The notes: generated from the sequence alone by a model not told the origin. Shown: positions 1-8,331, counted from the first letter of the stretch. The stretch: 12,071 nucleotides of DNA from CAZIWJ01 sp964542855 (GCA_964542855.1 CAZIWJ010000103.1:1-12071), one strand, 5' to 3'. Translations and numbers: made by a program.

Positions 1-577
1 GATCTGGTTTACCGTTTACCAGCACCCGAACGTTCTGGCTGCCCCGCAGGCTCACGTTTCCTTCCAAATCTACTTCAACCGAAGGAAGGTTATCCAGGAT
101 GGCCGATGCGTTCATACCCCGGTTGGCCAAATCGCTGCTTACATCAAAAACCCGCTTGTCGAGTTCCATCTGCATTTGACTCCGCTTTGCCCGCACCTCT
201 ACTTCCTGTAATACAGCATCACCGGAAGTGAGGGTGATGGTACCCACGTCTATAAGGTTCTGGCTTGGCTTAACTTCACCCAGTTCTTTCCGTGCGGATT
301 CATAACCAATGAAGCCGATTTCCACGTAATAATTTCCTGGTTTAACCAGCACTTCATAATTCCCTTTACTATCAGCAATTGCACCGGTAACCAGTGCACT
401 GTCTGCTTTGCTGTGTAAACTTACGGTAGCAAACTCCAGGGGAGCGCCATTCTGTTGGTCGATTACCTTGCCCAAAACCCGGGTTGGCACAGCACCAGCC
501 TTTTGATTAGAATCCTGACCATATGCAAGTTGAGCAGAAAGTATAACTAGCAAACAGGAAGTTAAAACACGATACAT
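1..577 (-). CDS. TonB-dependent outer-membrane receptor, N-terminal part (cut by window edge)
   Basis: The reverse strand reads open from an ATG at 577 to the window edge, giving 192 residues without a stop. The protein begins with a signal peptide (MYRVLTSCLLVILSAQLAYG, then Q). Residues about 34-115 form a carboxypeptidase-regulatory-like beta-sandwich (VLGKVIDQQNGAPLEFATV, then a GNYEV step and a GYES turn). From about 125 comes the start of a plug domain: LQEVEV, an ILDNLPSVEVD stretch, then VSLRG and VLVNGKPD. This order is typical of Bacteroidota receptors with a regulatory domain, plug and 'outer membrane beta-barrel' region. Such proteins import or bind a substrate at the outer membrane using TonB energy, but the substrate cannot be read from this part. 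The barrel lies beyond the window. The gene is 107 bp downstream of the M23 peptidase gene and may have its own promoter. Confidence 0.88.
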   Translation of the reverse strand, partial: MYRVLTSCLLVILSAQLAYGQDSNQKAGAVPTRVLGKVIDQQNGAPLEFATVSLHSKADSALVTGAIADSKGNYEVLVKPGNYYVEIGFIGYESARKELGEVKPSQNLIDVGTITLTSGDAVLQEVEVRAKRSQMQMELDKRVFDVSSDLANRGMNASAILDNLPSVEVDLEGNVSLRGSQNVRVLVNGKPD

Positions 578-587
578 TTTTTTGGCT

Positions 588-629
588 GGTTTTTGTTTAA
601 CGTTACATGTTTTTTAACTAAACAAAACC
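588..629. repeat. AT-rich inverted repeat in the leader of the TonB receptor gene
   Basis: Left arm 588-599 and right arm 619-629 are complementary over 11 bp with one extra T in the left arm (GGTTTT(T)GTTTA against TAAACAAAACC). The loop is about 19 nt. The repeat lies 11 bp upstream of the receptor ATG at 577. It could form a weak hairpin in the leader RNA, be a regulator site, or be the weak terminator of the M23 gene upstream. It could also be chance in AT-rich DNA. The rest of the 578-684 gap shows no convincing promoter. Confidence 0.35.
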
Positions 630-684
630 CAATGTGGATTATGGAATCTATTAAACTGCCCGCACGCTAGATCGAGAGGAGGAT

Positions 685-1386
685 TTAAAATAGCGAGGAG
701 ATAGAAAGGATTAAGTTAGGATCAGGACAAACGCTAAGATAACGGTGACGATTGGAAGGGGCTGCCACTCCGGGAAAGTCGCTGGTATATCCCAGCATGG
801 AGTTCATTACCTGGAAGTGAAGGTGTGGCGGCCAGTCGCCGTTTTCGGGATAATTGCCCACATCACCGATAATTTCTCCCGCACGTACCGGTTGTTTCTC
901 TTTCAGCCCCCGAAGGTTCCTACGACTGAGGTGGCCATATAATGTAAAGAAAGAGATGCGATTTAACCGATGCTGCAGTATAATTGTGGGGCCATAATTT
1001 CCAAACCCCTGGTTATCGGCAAATCCGTAAACCCAACCATCTAAAGGCGCATGTACCGGGGTGTGAGCCGGCACCCAGATGTCTACACCCAGGTGTACCG
1101 ATCGGGGTTCAGCACCGCCGTAATGCGGGCTTCGGGTATACACGTATCTGTTTTCAGCGTATCCGCCAACCCCCACTTTACCCCGAAGCACTTCGTTGAA
1201 AATATAATTAGAAAAGGCTTCTGTGTTAGCCAGGTCAACCTGCTGAAGCGCTGCATTATGTTTGCTTAAGTCTAGTACCACTACGTTTTCCGGAGAATAA
1301 TCAGCCGGAATAACAGGATGGAAATCGTTTAATCGTAGGGTATGCTGAAGGTTATCCAAAGAATTAAATCGTGGTTTTGCTTTCAC
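685..1386 (-). CDS. M23-family (LytM-type) zinc metallopeptidase without a signal peptide
   Basis: This 233-residue protein carries a complete M23 core at about residues 95-200. The zinc ligands are H98 and D102 in HLGVD and H190 in the HLHF motif. H152 in LYGHLS and H188 match the catalytic histidines of LytM-type endopeptidases, which usually cut peptidoglycan cross-links. Unlike most of the family there is no signal peptide or membrane segment, because the N-terminus is MKAKPRFNSLDNLQ. The start is a GTG at 1386. An in-frame TAA lies two codons upstream and no in-frame ATG precedes the domain, so the start is well constrained. An AGG 7 nt upstream may be a ribosome binding site. The start lies 23 bp inside the end of the kinase gene, which suggests translational coupling. 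Export without a classical signal, or a cytoplasmic substrate, are both open. The family call is firm and the role is not. Confidence 0.9.
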   Translation of the reverse strand: MKAKPRFNSLDNLQHTLRLNDFHPVIPADYSPENVVVLDLSKHNAALQQVDLANTEAFSNYIFNEVLRGKVGVGGYAENRYVYTRSPHYGGAEPRSVHLGVDIWVPAHTPVHAPLDGWVYGFADNQGFGNYGPTIILQHRLNRISFFTLYGHLSRRNLRGLKEKQPVRAGEIIGDVGNYPENGDWPPHLHFQVMNSMLGYTSDFPGVAAPSNRHRYLSVCPDPNLILSISSLF

Positions 1387-4300
1387 TATTTACCTGAACC
1401 CGGTTGGGTATTTTAACCGAAAAGCGGGAACCTTTTCTAAAGCTGGAGGAAACCTGAATATCCCCTCCCAGTTTGGCTACTGCCTCTTTTACAATGTATA
1501 AGCCTAAACCAGAGCCAGACGACTGAATGGTACCCCGGTAGAACATGTCGAAGATTTTGTCGATCTGTTCATCTTCTATGCCTATCCCATTATCTTCAAT
1601 AACCAGGGAAAGGGATGAATTTTTAGTATTTACGAGTATTTTAATTTCGTAATTATCCTTTTGCAGATCGGCGTATTTAATTGCATTAGACATAAGGTTA
1701 CTGAGTATCACCTTTAGCCGGGTAGGATCACTAAAAAAAGGTTCTTCCAGGTTATACCGGGTAACTATGTTTATTTGCTGTGCATGCTCCAGGTAGCTTA
1801 GTGTATCGGCTGTTTCATTGATCAGTTCTTCAAAATCTATTCTTTCGGTAGCGATTTGCTGACGGTTGTTACGGGAGTAATCAATAATTTCGTGAATGGT
1901 ATCGTCCAGTTTAACAATACTCTTTTCCACCATGTCCACGTAATAATTTTTTTCTTCCTGTTCGGCGTCTCTTAATACCCCCAGCACACCCATAACCGAA
2001 GTAAGTGGAGCTCTTAAATTATGTGAAGTACTGTAAACAAACTGATCAAGTTCGGCATTAATTTTACGCAGTTCGTGGTTATTTTCTACCAACTCCTGCT
2101 CAGCTTCCCTTATATCGGAAATATCGTAGTTTACCCCTACTACCCGGGTAAGCTCCCCTTTTTTATTTTTCAGGGCCCGGGTAAACGAGCGGATATGCTT
2201 TACGTTGGCTTTTCGGGTAATAATTTTGTGTTCAACCAGTTCCCCTTTTTTTTCCAACAATTTTTCAAGATGCTTTTCGTAGTCTGGTTCACTGATTGCC
2301 TTCGAATCGGGATGAATAAATTCCTGGTAAGACTGGAATGTTATTTCCTCGCCCACCGGTATTTCATAGAGCGCATACATATTTTCATCCCAGTAAATTT
2401 TATTCTTTAATGCATCGTACTCCCATACCCCGATACTGGCAGCTTTGGTGGCTACTGACAATCGGTTAGTGAAGGTAAGCACCCGCTCTTCTGCTTCTCG
2501 AATGGCCGTAATATCGTAGTTTACCCCTACTACCCTTTCGGGCTTACCTTCACTGTCCCGGATAATATCTACAAACGAACGCAAGTGCCTAACCTGCTTA
2601 CTGGGTGTTAAAATTTTATACTCCGATTCACAATTACTTTTGCCGGTATTTTGCTGAATGGCGTTATACCAAAACTGGCCTACCCCTGGCTGATAAGCAT
2701 TATCGGGATGCATTAATGCGTTCCATTGGCCGATAGAGTGAATGCTTTGTGCATTGTATTGCTCGAAACCGTGCAGGCGGTACATGGTATCGTCCCAGTT
2801 TAGCCGGTCTTCGAAGATATGATATTCAAAAATACCGATTTGGGCAGCCTGGGTGGCAATGACCAGTCGTTCGCTGACCTCCAGTAACTCTTCTTCTTTT
2901 TTCTTCTCCTCGGTGATGTCTTTCAGATAGGCAGAAAGCCCATCTTTACTGGGGTAAACCCGCACGTCGAGCCAGACGTCTTTTGCGGCAAGGTACTGCT
3001 GGAAAACGCTGGCCTCCTGGTTTTGCAAGGATGTTTTAAAGCGAGAAACCATCAGGTTGTTTTCGCTTTGCGGGAATACTTCCCAGAGGCTCTGCCCCAG
3101 TATTTGCTTTCGGCTGGAACCTACCAGACTTAATAATTCAGTATTCACCCGGGTTAAATGCCATTCTTTGTCTACTGTAAAAAAAGCATCGGTAATACTT
3201 TCAAGAATGGTATTCAACTGTTCAGCGTATTCAGTAGTTTCAATTTCGGCAAGTTTCCTCTTTGTAATATCCTGGAAGTACACACTCATTCCCGATTCGG
3301 AAGGATAACAGGTAGCACTGTACCAGCGGTTATAAGGTGGATAGTATTCTTCTGAAACCATGGGTTGCTGTTCTTCCATAGCTTCCCGGAACACTGCAAA
3401 AAAACCACTCTTCCACGCTTCGGGGAACATTTCTTCAATGGTTTTCCCGTATACGTTTTCCGGTTTAAGCTGCCAGGTTTTCAAAGCAGCAGCATTTGCG
3501 TAGGTAATTTTCCATTCATTATCTACCGAAAAAAAACCGTCTGAAACGCGGGAAAGAATTTCATTCCTGGATTTTTCGGCTTGTATTTTTTCAGTAATAT
3601 CCTGCCCAACGCATTGTATTTCGTACGACTTACCTTCTTCATCGGGAATAGCCACAAACTCCCAGGTGGTATGTTTAATGTTTCCTTTCCGGGTTGGCTT
3701 ACGCATAGATAGCGAATGAATTTTCCCGGGATTATTAATGCAGTCTTCTACAACTTTGTGAGTCTTTGCATGGTCTTCAGGAACGATAGTTGGCATGCAG
3801 TTGTATCCTAAAATTTCATCTTCGGTAAGGCCAAATGCATCCAGGAATGGCTGGTTGGCAAACGTATAATTCCCTTCCATATCAATTCGGATCAGGTAAT
3901 TGCTATGAGAATTAACCAGGGAGTTAAGTTGCCTTTCTCTGCGTTGCAGTTCCAGTTCGTTCAGTTTTCTTTCAGTAATATCCTGGGCAAAGAAAACCGC
4001 ACCAACAATTTCCTTATTAATTACTATCGGGCTATAAGTAAATGCACCCCAGTGATGGCTTTCTCCATCGGCATTTTCAATCCGGGCTTCAAAGGAAACA
4101 ATTTCTCCCTTTAATACCCTTGAATAGGCATCGTGTTCCAGGTTGCTTTTAAACGACATGTAATCCTTACGCATGTTGCCCCCAATAGCGGGTTTTTTAC
4201 CAAAAGTCAGCTCATGGTATTTGGCGTGGAAATCATTAAAAAATAACATATTCCATTCCGTATCGACAGCAAAGATCCCATAATCGACGCTATTAAGGAT

Positions 4301-5176
4301 CGCTCTGAGGTAGGCTTCCGACCGGGCAATATTCTGCCGGTCTTCTCGAAGTTCTTGTTGTGTCCAGCTCAGTTTTTCATTAAGCTGCCGTGCCTTGTGC
4401 AGTAACCTTGCTTTATTTTCTTCGGCTTTTTTCTGCCCGGTAATATCTATTGCAGTGCCAACAATTTGGGTAATTTCATTCTTACGGTTCCTGGAAAAAA
4501 CGCTTTCCTTACTTTTTAACCAGCGGTATTCCCCGTCTTTATGCATCATCCGGTACTCGAGATCTATTGTTTCTCCATCGGCAAGGTCAGGAAAGTTAGC
4601 CAGATGTTCGCCAATCCGTATGGCATCTTCCGGGTGAAGTAACCGGGGCATGATTTCACCTCCCATTTCCTTAACTTCAGCAATGCTGTAACCCAGAACA
4701 GGCACAACCGCTATATTGCTGTAAACATTTTTCTGTTGAATCAGGTCGAAAACGTACAGAATACCGGGCACCGTATCGCTCATTTTTTTAATGAAACTCT
4801 CGTAAGAGTCGAGCTGATCGAGTAACTGTTCACGCTCCAGGTTATGCTGTTCTTCCAGCGAAATAAGGTAAAGCAACTCTCCTTCGTGTTCAAAGGGCTC
4901 TCCGTTGAATGTAAATTTGTTAAAAAGAACAGGAATGAAAACGGTTATCTCCTTAAAAGAGCCACGCCCGGCAAGGCACTGATTAATGGTATTCAATAAT
5001 TCATTCGCCTGAATACTTTCCAGGTAGGCAGGCAGGTTAACATCACTGGTTATTGATTTAACAGCTTGAAGAAAAACATCAGCCTTTTCGTTGCAACGTA
5101 CAATTTCACCTTCTTTGTTCAGAAGTATTAACCCACAAGGCGATACATTAAAGAAGGCATCTAGTACTTTTGCCAT
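1364..5176 (-). CDS. Soluble sensor histidine kinase with about eight PAS domains
   Basis: The protein has 1270 residues from the ATG at 5176. The open frame extends to a TTG at 5260, but those 28 extra residues are AT-rich and unlike a domain, while the first PAS begins right after the ATG. Numbering from the TTG, PAS-like units lie at about 31-135, 152-274, 314-428, 441-556, 563-665, 676-783, 796-918 and 927-1050, most ending in a DIT/DIS motif (for example QDITERK, YDITAIREAE). The kinase core has the phospho-acceptor H1080 in STSHNLRAPL, an N-box at NLMSNAIKYAD, G1 at DNGIGI (1223-1228) and G2 at GSGLGL (1249-1254), so it should be active. No transmembrane segment, receiver domain or HTH is seen, so it should sense intracellular or diffusible signals and signal to a separate regulator. 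None is encoded in this window. It lies between a LemA-like gene and an overlapping M23 gene. Confidence 0.93.
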   Translation of the reverse strand: MAKVLDAFFNVSPCGLILLNKEGEIVRCNEKADVFLQAVKSITSDVNLPAYLESIQANELLNTINQCLAGRGSFKEITVFIPVLFNKFTFNGEPFEHEGELLYLISLEEQHNLEREQLLDQLDSYESFIKKMSDTVPGILYVFDLIQQKNVYSNIAVVPVLGYSIAEVKEMGGEIMPRLLHPEDAIRIGEHLANFPDLADGETIDLEYRMMHKDGEYRWLKSKESVFSRNRKNEITQIVGTAIDITGQKKAEENKARLLHKARQLNEKLSWTQQELREDRQNIARSEAYLRAILNSVDYGIFAVDTEWNMLFFNDFHAKYHELTFGKKPAIGGNMRKDYMSFKSNLEHDAYSRVLKGEIVSFEARIENADGESHHWGAFTYSPIVINKEIVGAVFFAQDITERKLNELELQRRERQLNSLVNSHSNYLIRIDMEGNYTFANQPFLDAFGLTEDEILGYNCMPTIVPEDHAKTHKVVEDCINNPGKIHSLSMRKPTRKGNIKHTTWEFVAIPDEEGKSYEIQCVGQDITEKIQAEKSRNEILSRVSDGFFSVDNEWKITYANAAALKTWQLKPENVYGKTIEEMFPEAWKSGFFAVFREAMEEQQPMVSEEYYPPYNRWYSATCYPSESGMSVYFQDITKRKLAEIETTEYAEQLNTILESITDAFFTVDKEWHLTRVNTELLSLVGSSRKQILGQSLWEVFPQSENNLMVSRFKTSLQNQEASVFQQYLAAKDVWLDVRVYPSKDGLSAYLKDITEEKKKEEELLEVSERLVIATQAAQIGIFEYHIFEDRLNWDDTMYRLHGFEQYNAQSIHSIGQWNALMHPDNAYQPGVGQFWYNAIQQNTGKSNCESEYKILTPSKQVRHLRSFVDIIRDSEGKPERVVGVNYDITAIREAEERVLTFTNRLSVATKAASIGVWEYDALKNKIYWDENMYALYEIPVGEEITFQSYQEFIHPDSKAISEPDYEKHLEKLLEKKGELVEHKIITRKANVKHIRSFTRALKNKKGELTRVVGVNYDISDIREAEQELVENNHELRKINAELDQFVYSTSHNLRAPLTSVMGVLGVLRDAEQEEKNYYVDMVEKSIVKLDDTIHEIIDYSRNNRQQIATERIDFEELINETADTLSYLEHAQQINIVTRYNLEEPFFSDPTRLKVILSNLMSNAIKYADLQKDNYEIKILVNTKNSSLSLVIEDNGIGIEDEQIDKIFDMFYRGTIQSSGSGLGLYIVKEAVAKLGGDIQVSSSFRKGSRFSVKIPNRVQVNSESKTTI
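2120..2145. repeat. Copy 1 of a 26-bp exact direct repeat in the kinase gene
   Basis: This 26-bp stretch is identical to 2510-2535. The two copies are exactly 390 bp (130 codons) apart and in the same frame. Both encode the VGVNYDI end of a PAS domain, here in the last PAS before the kinase core. Confidence 0.85.
2510..2535. repeat. Copy 2 of a 26-bp exact direct repeat in the kinase gene
   Basis: Identical to 2120-2145 and encoding the same VGVNYDI motif at the end of the second-to-last PAS domain. The two PAS domains also share VATxAAxIG and the WD-x-x-MY-x-L pattern, so they are tandem duplicates. Confidence 0.85.
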
Positions 5177-5290
5177 TACTTCCAGATTTGGAAATTGACT
5201 GGTAAAACGTCTTACAAATATTACATAATAATTATAGGAATTTAAACTAATAAATACCAAAAAGTTACGTGTGACAGGGTATTTTACCTG

Positions 5291-5722
5291 TTAATTACTT
5301 ATTGGCGATCTGCCGGTTAGTGTGGCAACAATTTTATGAGGGAGGTTACTAACCAGCAGATTATATTTTCTCTTGTATTGCTGGTAAAGGCTTATTTTGT
5401 TACTAATTGTAGTATTTAATGCAGTTAGATGTTGGGCAACCTGATCGGGTAGCTGTTCCTTTATTTTATCCAGTTCTTTGCGCATACCGCGTTCCTGGCT
5501 AATAATTTGCTCGGCAGAACTGGACTCCACAAGGAGGTTAGATGGAAGATGAACCGATCGATTAATGCTTTCAAGTAGTTCTTTACGTTCACTTACCTTG
5601 CTCAATAATTCGCTTGCCGCTTCCCTGACTCCCGACTTACTACTACTGATGCTGTAGTTGGTAACTAATCCCCAAAGCAAGATAAAACCGCCAAACGCAA
5701 CAATTATCGGTAAAAATCCCAT
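5291..5722 (-). CDS. Short LemA-like membrane-anchored protein
   Basis: This 143-residue protein has one hydrophobic segment at residues 3-20 (LPIIVAFGGFILLWGLV), followed by a mostly helical, charged region. The C-terminus, YKRKYNLLVSNLPHKIVATL (116-135), closely follows the LemA C-terminal pattern, where a YN-x-x-V helix is followed by a F/L-P-x-x-I/L-VA-x-L turn. The early helix with SERKELLESI sits where LemA proteins have their R-x-D-L-I-P region, but the usual L-I-P-N is not kept. LemA proteins are commonly about 180-190 residues, so this one is short and divergent. The family has a four-helix fold beyond one membrane anchor, and its biochemical role is not established. The ATG at 5722 follows an A-rich leader. 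The gene is 53 bp downstream of the lamin-tail gene and 114 bp upstream of the kinase ATG, so co-transcription is likely. A generic coiled-coil membrane protein is the alternative. Confidence 0.6.
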   Translation of the reverse strand: MGFLPIIVAFGGFILLWGLVTNYSISSSKSGVREAASELLSKVSERKELLESINRSVHLPSNLLVESSSAEQIISQERGMRKELDKIKEQLPDQVAQHLTALNTTISNKISLYQQYKRKYNLLVSNLPHKIVATLTGRSPISN

Positions 5723-5775
5723 TTCTTATCTTTTTTGCAAGTTAATAACATTCCGCCTTGTTGAACAACGGTTTG

Positions 5776-7461
5776 TTAGTTTACCCTGTTCACGGCAACA
5801 GTTTTCATAAACTTACGGGCGCGACCTTCATCGTCGATAACTTTTACCAGTAAAATATACCGACCGCTATTAACTAATTTACCCTGCTCGTTAACCGCAT
5901 CCCAGCGGTAATAACTATTTGTGCCAACCAGCTGATTATTAGCTAATGTTTTCACCAACCGGCCGTTGCTGTCGTAAACAAAAGCCGAAATAACTGTTCC
6001 CTGAAGCGATTGTGAAAAACCTACTAAAAGATAGTCCGATACTCCATCCAGGTTAGGGGTTATTAACTGGTTTACCAGGGTAATTTGCGAAGCCTCCTGG
6101 AGTTTCTGATCATTTTGTTGTGAATTCCTTCTTCCCGGAGTGCTGTAACCGGAAGTACTCGAAGCTGAATGCCAGTTATCAGCATCGAGTGCAGATTGGG
6201 CAAAACTAATTCGCTCCAGAGCAACCCCGGCGGTGTTGGTAATCTGGTCATGATGCAGTGCCGGGGTAAAATTAAACTTTTCACCAACCGTATCATCCTG
6301 AATTAAGGTTATTACCCCGCCTTCATTGGAAAGAACTGGCAATCCGGGTATTTCGAGAATAGTATTTTCAGGAGTATGCGGGTAAGCACTAACCTGTTGA
6401 AAAAAATTGTTAGTCAGGATCAAAAACCTTCCCGGTTCCAGCACCCTGTCTTTCCCGGATATAGCTACCGTTTTTTCTTTCCCCAATGAATTCCGCACCG
6501 ATAGTAGCCAGCCTTTCAGGTTTACCGGGTAACTTGCAAAATTGTACAGTTCTACGTATTCCGGGGCGTTACGAACAGGTTCGTACATTACTTCACTTAG
6601 TAATATATCGCGGGGGCCGGCCGGTCCGGTCAGTTGAAAAGAAGTTTTTTGTTCCACCACAAAGTTACCACTACAATCAGTGAGGCTACGAACCAACAGG
6701 TGATGCTGGATTCCTGGCAGTAAAGAATCTGGTAACTTTAAACCGGCAGTATTAAAGCGATGCTTATCCGGGTAAATTGCGGGTGCGATTTCCGATCCGT
6801 TCACTTCAAATACTCCTCGCAACCATTGCCCTGGATTTATATTTTCGTTAAGTACAACAACCAGGCTATCGTTTTTAACACTGAAAACATCCGTTACCCA
6901 GGGAGAAACCCGATCAGGTATTTTTCTCAGGTCATGGTTTGCCTTGCCTGCCGATCCGGTTTGGTTTGGTTTCCAGTTTTCCACTCCTGAACAGGGCTGC
7001 AGGATGTTCTGCATCTCCCAGGCCCAATCGTTGGTATTCCTCTGCTTCCATGAAAGGTCGTAGGCCAACTGGTGCACCAGTGCTCCCGATGCCTTCCGGA
7101 TGCGAATAACGTCGCCGTTGTTGTTCAGTGATGGCAGATTGTTAACAACCAGCACATTAATTTCAGGATGGAGAGCAGCAAACTCTTTTTCCGCTATTAC
7201 CCGGTACTCTCCCGGAAAAATCGTTACTCCGGGAAGTATTACCGATCGGGATTCATCTGACAATACGAGTCCGGCTGTTGACACATCATCCGGTCCAGGA
7301 TTATAAATTTCAACGTACTCGTGCGGATGTAAATCGCTGGTAACCGGCAGAAATTCGGTAATGATTAGGGTATTGAACCAGGAAAACTCACGGGCAAAAC
7401 CAGGTTGCCCCCCCAGGCTGACCAGTAACACGGTAACCAGGTATAAACTATAACGAACCAT
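5776..7461 (-). CDS. Secreted protein with two lamin-tail domains and a FlgD-like Ig C-terminus
   Basis: I start this 561-residue protein at the ATG at 7461, because a signal peptide begins there (MVRYSLYLVTVLLVSLGG, cleavage likely after GFA). The frame extends to an ATG at 7590, but that would add 43 unsupported residues and overlap the divergent gene. With numbering from 7461, a first lamin-tail domain spans about 31-140 (LIITEFLP, EYVEIYNPG, LSDES). An Ig-like domain spans about 185-275, and a second lamin-tail domain about 284-430 (LLSEVMYEP, EYVELYNF, LKGWLL). The C-terminal domain, about 462-558, is FlgD-like: TPNLDGVSD, VYDSNGRLVKTL, YRWDA, SGRYILLVKV. That end also resembles type IX secretion C-terminal domains. 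Bacterial lamin-tail domains are known to occur in secreted proteins together with nucleases and other hydrolases, but no catalytic domain is visible here. A surface adhesin or scaffold is the likely role, with low certainty on the substrate. Confidence 0.85.
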   Translation of the reverse strand: MVRYSLYLVTVLLVSLGGQPGFAREFSWFNTLIITEFLPVTSDLHPHEYVEIYNPGPDDVSTAGLVLSDESRSVILPGVTIFPGEYRVIAEKEFAALHPEINVLVVNNLPSLNNNGDVIRIRKASGALVHQLAYDLSWKQRNTNDWAWEMQNILQPCSGVENWKPNQTGSAGKANHDLRKIPDRVSPWVTDVFSVKNDSLVVVLNENINPGQWLRGVFEVNGSEIAPAIYPDKHRFNTAGLKLPDSLLPGIQHHLLVRSLTDCSGNFVVEQKTSFQLTGPAGPRDILLSEVMYEPVRNAPEYVELYNFASYPVNLKGWLLSVRNSLGKEKTVAISGKDRVLEPGRFLILTNNFFQQVSAYPHTPENTILEIPGLPVLSNEGGVITLIQDDTVGEKFNFTPALHHDQITNTAGVALERISFAQSALDADNWHSASSTSGYSTPGRRNSQQNDQKLQEASQITLVNQLITPNLDGVSDYLLVGFSQSLQGTVISAFVYDSNGRLVKTLANNQLVGTNSYYRWDAVNEQGKLVNSGRYILLVKVIDDEGRARKFMKTVAVNRVN

Positions 7462-7553
7462 TTGTAACGGATTTAATACCAACTGTAAACTCACCCGTAA
7501 ATTTCCGGATGTTGTTTTTAGCTTCGGAAAGACAAACACACTAAATATTTTCC
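7462..7553. promoter_or_regulatory. Divergent intergenic region between lamin-tail and outer-membrane genes
   Basis: These 92 bp separate two outward-facing starts (ATG at 7461 on the minus strand, ATG at 7554 on the plus strand), so both promoters should lie here or slightly inside the genes. I looked for the Bacteroidota pattern (TTG, about 20 nt, TAnnTTTG). On the plus strand a TTG at 7512-7514 and a TAAATATTT at 7542-7550 are present, but the 27-bp spacing is too long. The region is placed by gene orientation, not by a recognised motif. Confidence 0.45.
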
Positions 7554-8327
7554 ATGACTGCCCTTTTTCTTCTGTTGCTACTGGGGTCATCCGACCCGGA
7601 ACATTCTTTCGCTTTGTTCAATTTGCCTTATTCAGCCCACTATGGCGTATGGTCATCCAGTCCTGCCGGATTACAATCAAGCAATCAAAACCGGCTGTAC
7701 CTGGCGCATCAGCACCACCCGGGCACCAACCTGTATAATTCAACTGCAGGTGTGATACTTTCCACACCAGCCGTTAATTATTCCGGAAGCATCAGTTATA
7801 CAGGAAACCAGTTGCTTTCCAGAACTGAATTACGTGTTGCAGCAGCCCACGCCATCGCACGAAGCAGTGTTGGCCTTCAAACCAGGGTTATTCAATTGGC
7901 CAGTAAAGGACTGCCTACCCGCTATGGGTTATCCTTAATGGCAGGAAGCATTATTACAATATCAGAAAGGGTAAAACTGGGGCTGAAAGCTAATAATATC
8001 CTGGCTGGAGGTTATACCGGTAGCCAGGAAATTCTGCCCGTTACATTTACTGCAGGTATAGCTGTAAGCCCGGCTGGTAAAATTATGGTCGTTGCAGACC
8101 TCATTAAACCAATTCATCAGCCCCTTCAGGTTAACGGGGGCTTTACCTGCCTGGTAGGGAAGTTTTTCACCTTTGAAACAGCCGTAAGAACAGCGGAAAG
8201 GAAATTCCGCTTCGGACTGGGCTTTTCAAACGATACAATAGCGGTGAACTATGCCATTGACCTTCATCGGGAGTTAGGCAGTTTTCAACAGCTACAGTTT
8301 ACCACCATTTTAACCAGGCATTCGTAA
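7554..8327 (+). CDS. Small outer-membrane beta-barrel-like protein, weakly PorV/PorQ-like
   Basis: This 257-residue protein has a hydrophobic N-terminus (MTALFLLLLLGSS) and a likely signal cleavage near SFA, although the n-region has no positive charge. The only in-frame ATG is at 7554, since a stop lies four codons upstream. The mature start, FALFNLPYSAHYG, resembles the F-L-x-L-P-x-S-A entry of PorV/PorQ-type proteins. The rest alternates polar and hydrophobic residues in short strands (for example LGLKANNILAGGY, FGLGFSNDTIAVNY), as in outer-membrane barrels. PorV and PorQ are type IX secretion accessory barrels, but this one is shorter and divergent, so I do not assign that function. It ends 4 bp before the TTG start of the next gene, or overlaps it by 8 bp if the ATT start is used. 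The two genes are therefore one operon, divergent from the lamin-tail gene. Confidence 0.65.
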   Translation: MTALFLLLLLGSSDPEHSFALFNLPYSAHYGVWSSSPAGLQSSNQNRLYLAHQHHPGTNLYNSTAGVILSTPAVNYSGSISYTGNQLLSRTELRVAAAHAIARSSVGLQTRVIQLASKGLPTRYGLSLMAGSIITISERVKLGLKANNILAGGYTGSQEILPVTFTAGIAVSPAGKIMVVADLIKPIHQPLQVNGGFTCLVGKFFTFETAVRTAERKFRFGLGFSNDTIAVNYAIDLHRELGSFQQLQFTTILTRHS

Positions 8328-8331
8328 TCAG

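Noticed and set aside
2075..2410. Plus-strand open frame of 111 codons opposite the kinase gene
   Set aside because: It lies antisense to conserved PAS coding sequence and has no recognisable domain, so it is a shadow frame.
5231..5236. TATAAT on the minus strand upstream of the kinase ATG
   Set aside because: It matches the general sigma-70 -10 box, but the spacing to a TTTTTG is long and the region is AT-rich. Bacteroidota usually use a different -7 element, so I did not list it as a promoter.
5737..5768. Bacteroidota-like promoter before the LemA-like gene (TTG, about 21 nt, TAACTTGC on the minus strand)
   Set aside because: The -7 element lacks one T of TAnnTTTG, and it would leave only a few bases of leader before the ATG. 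Too weak to annotate.
5755..5780. TTGTT/AACAA repeats after the lamin-tail gene as a terminator
   Set aside because: The arms are only 5 bp, without a GC-rich stem or a U-tract, and the genes look co-transcribed.
7462..7590. N-terminal 43-residue extension of the lamin-tail protein
   Set aside because: It would place the signal peptide internally and overlap the divergent gene start. The ATG at 7461 gives a clean signal peptide.
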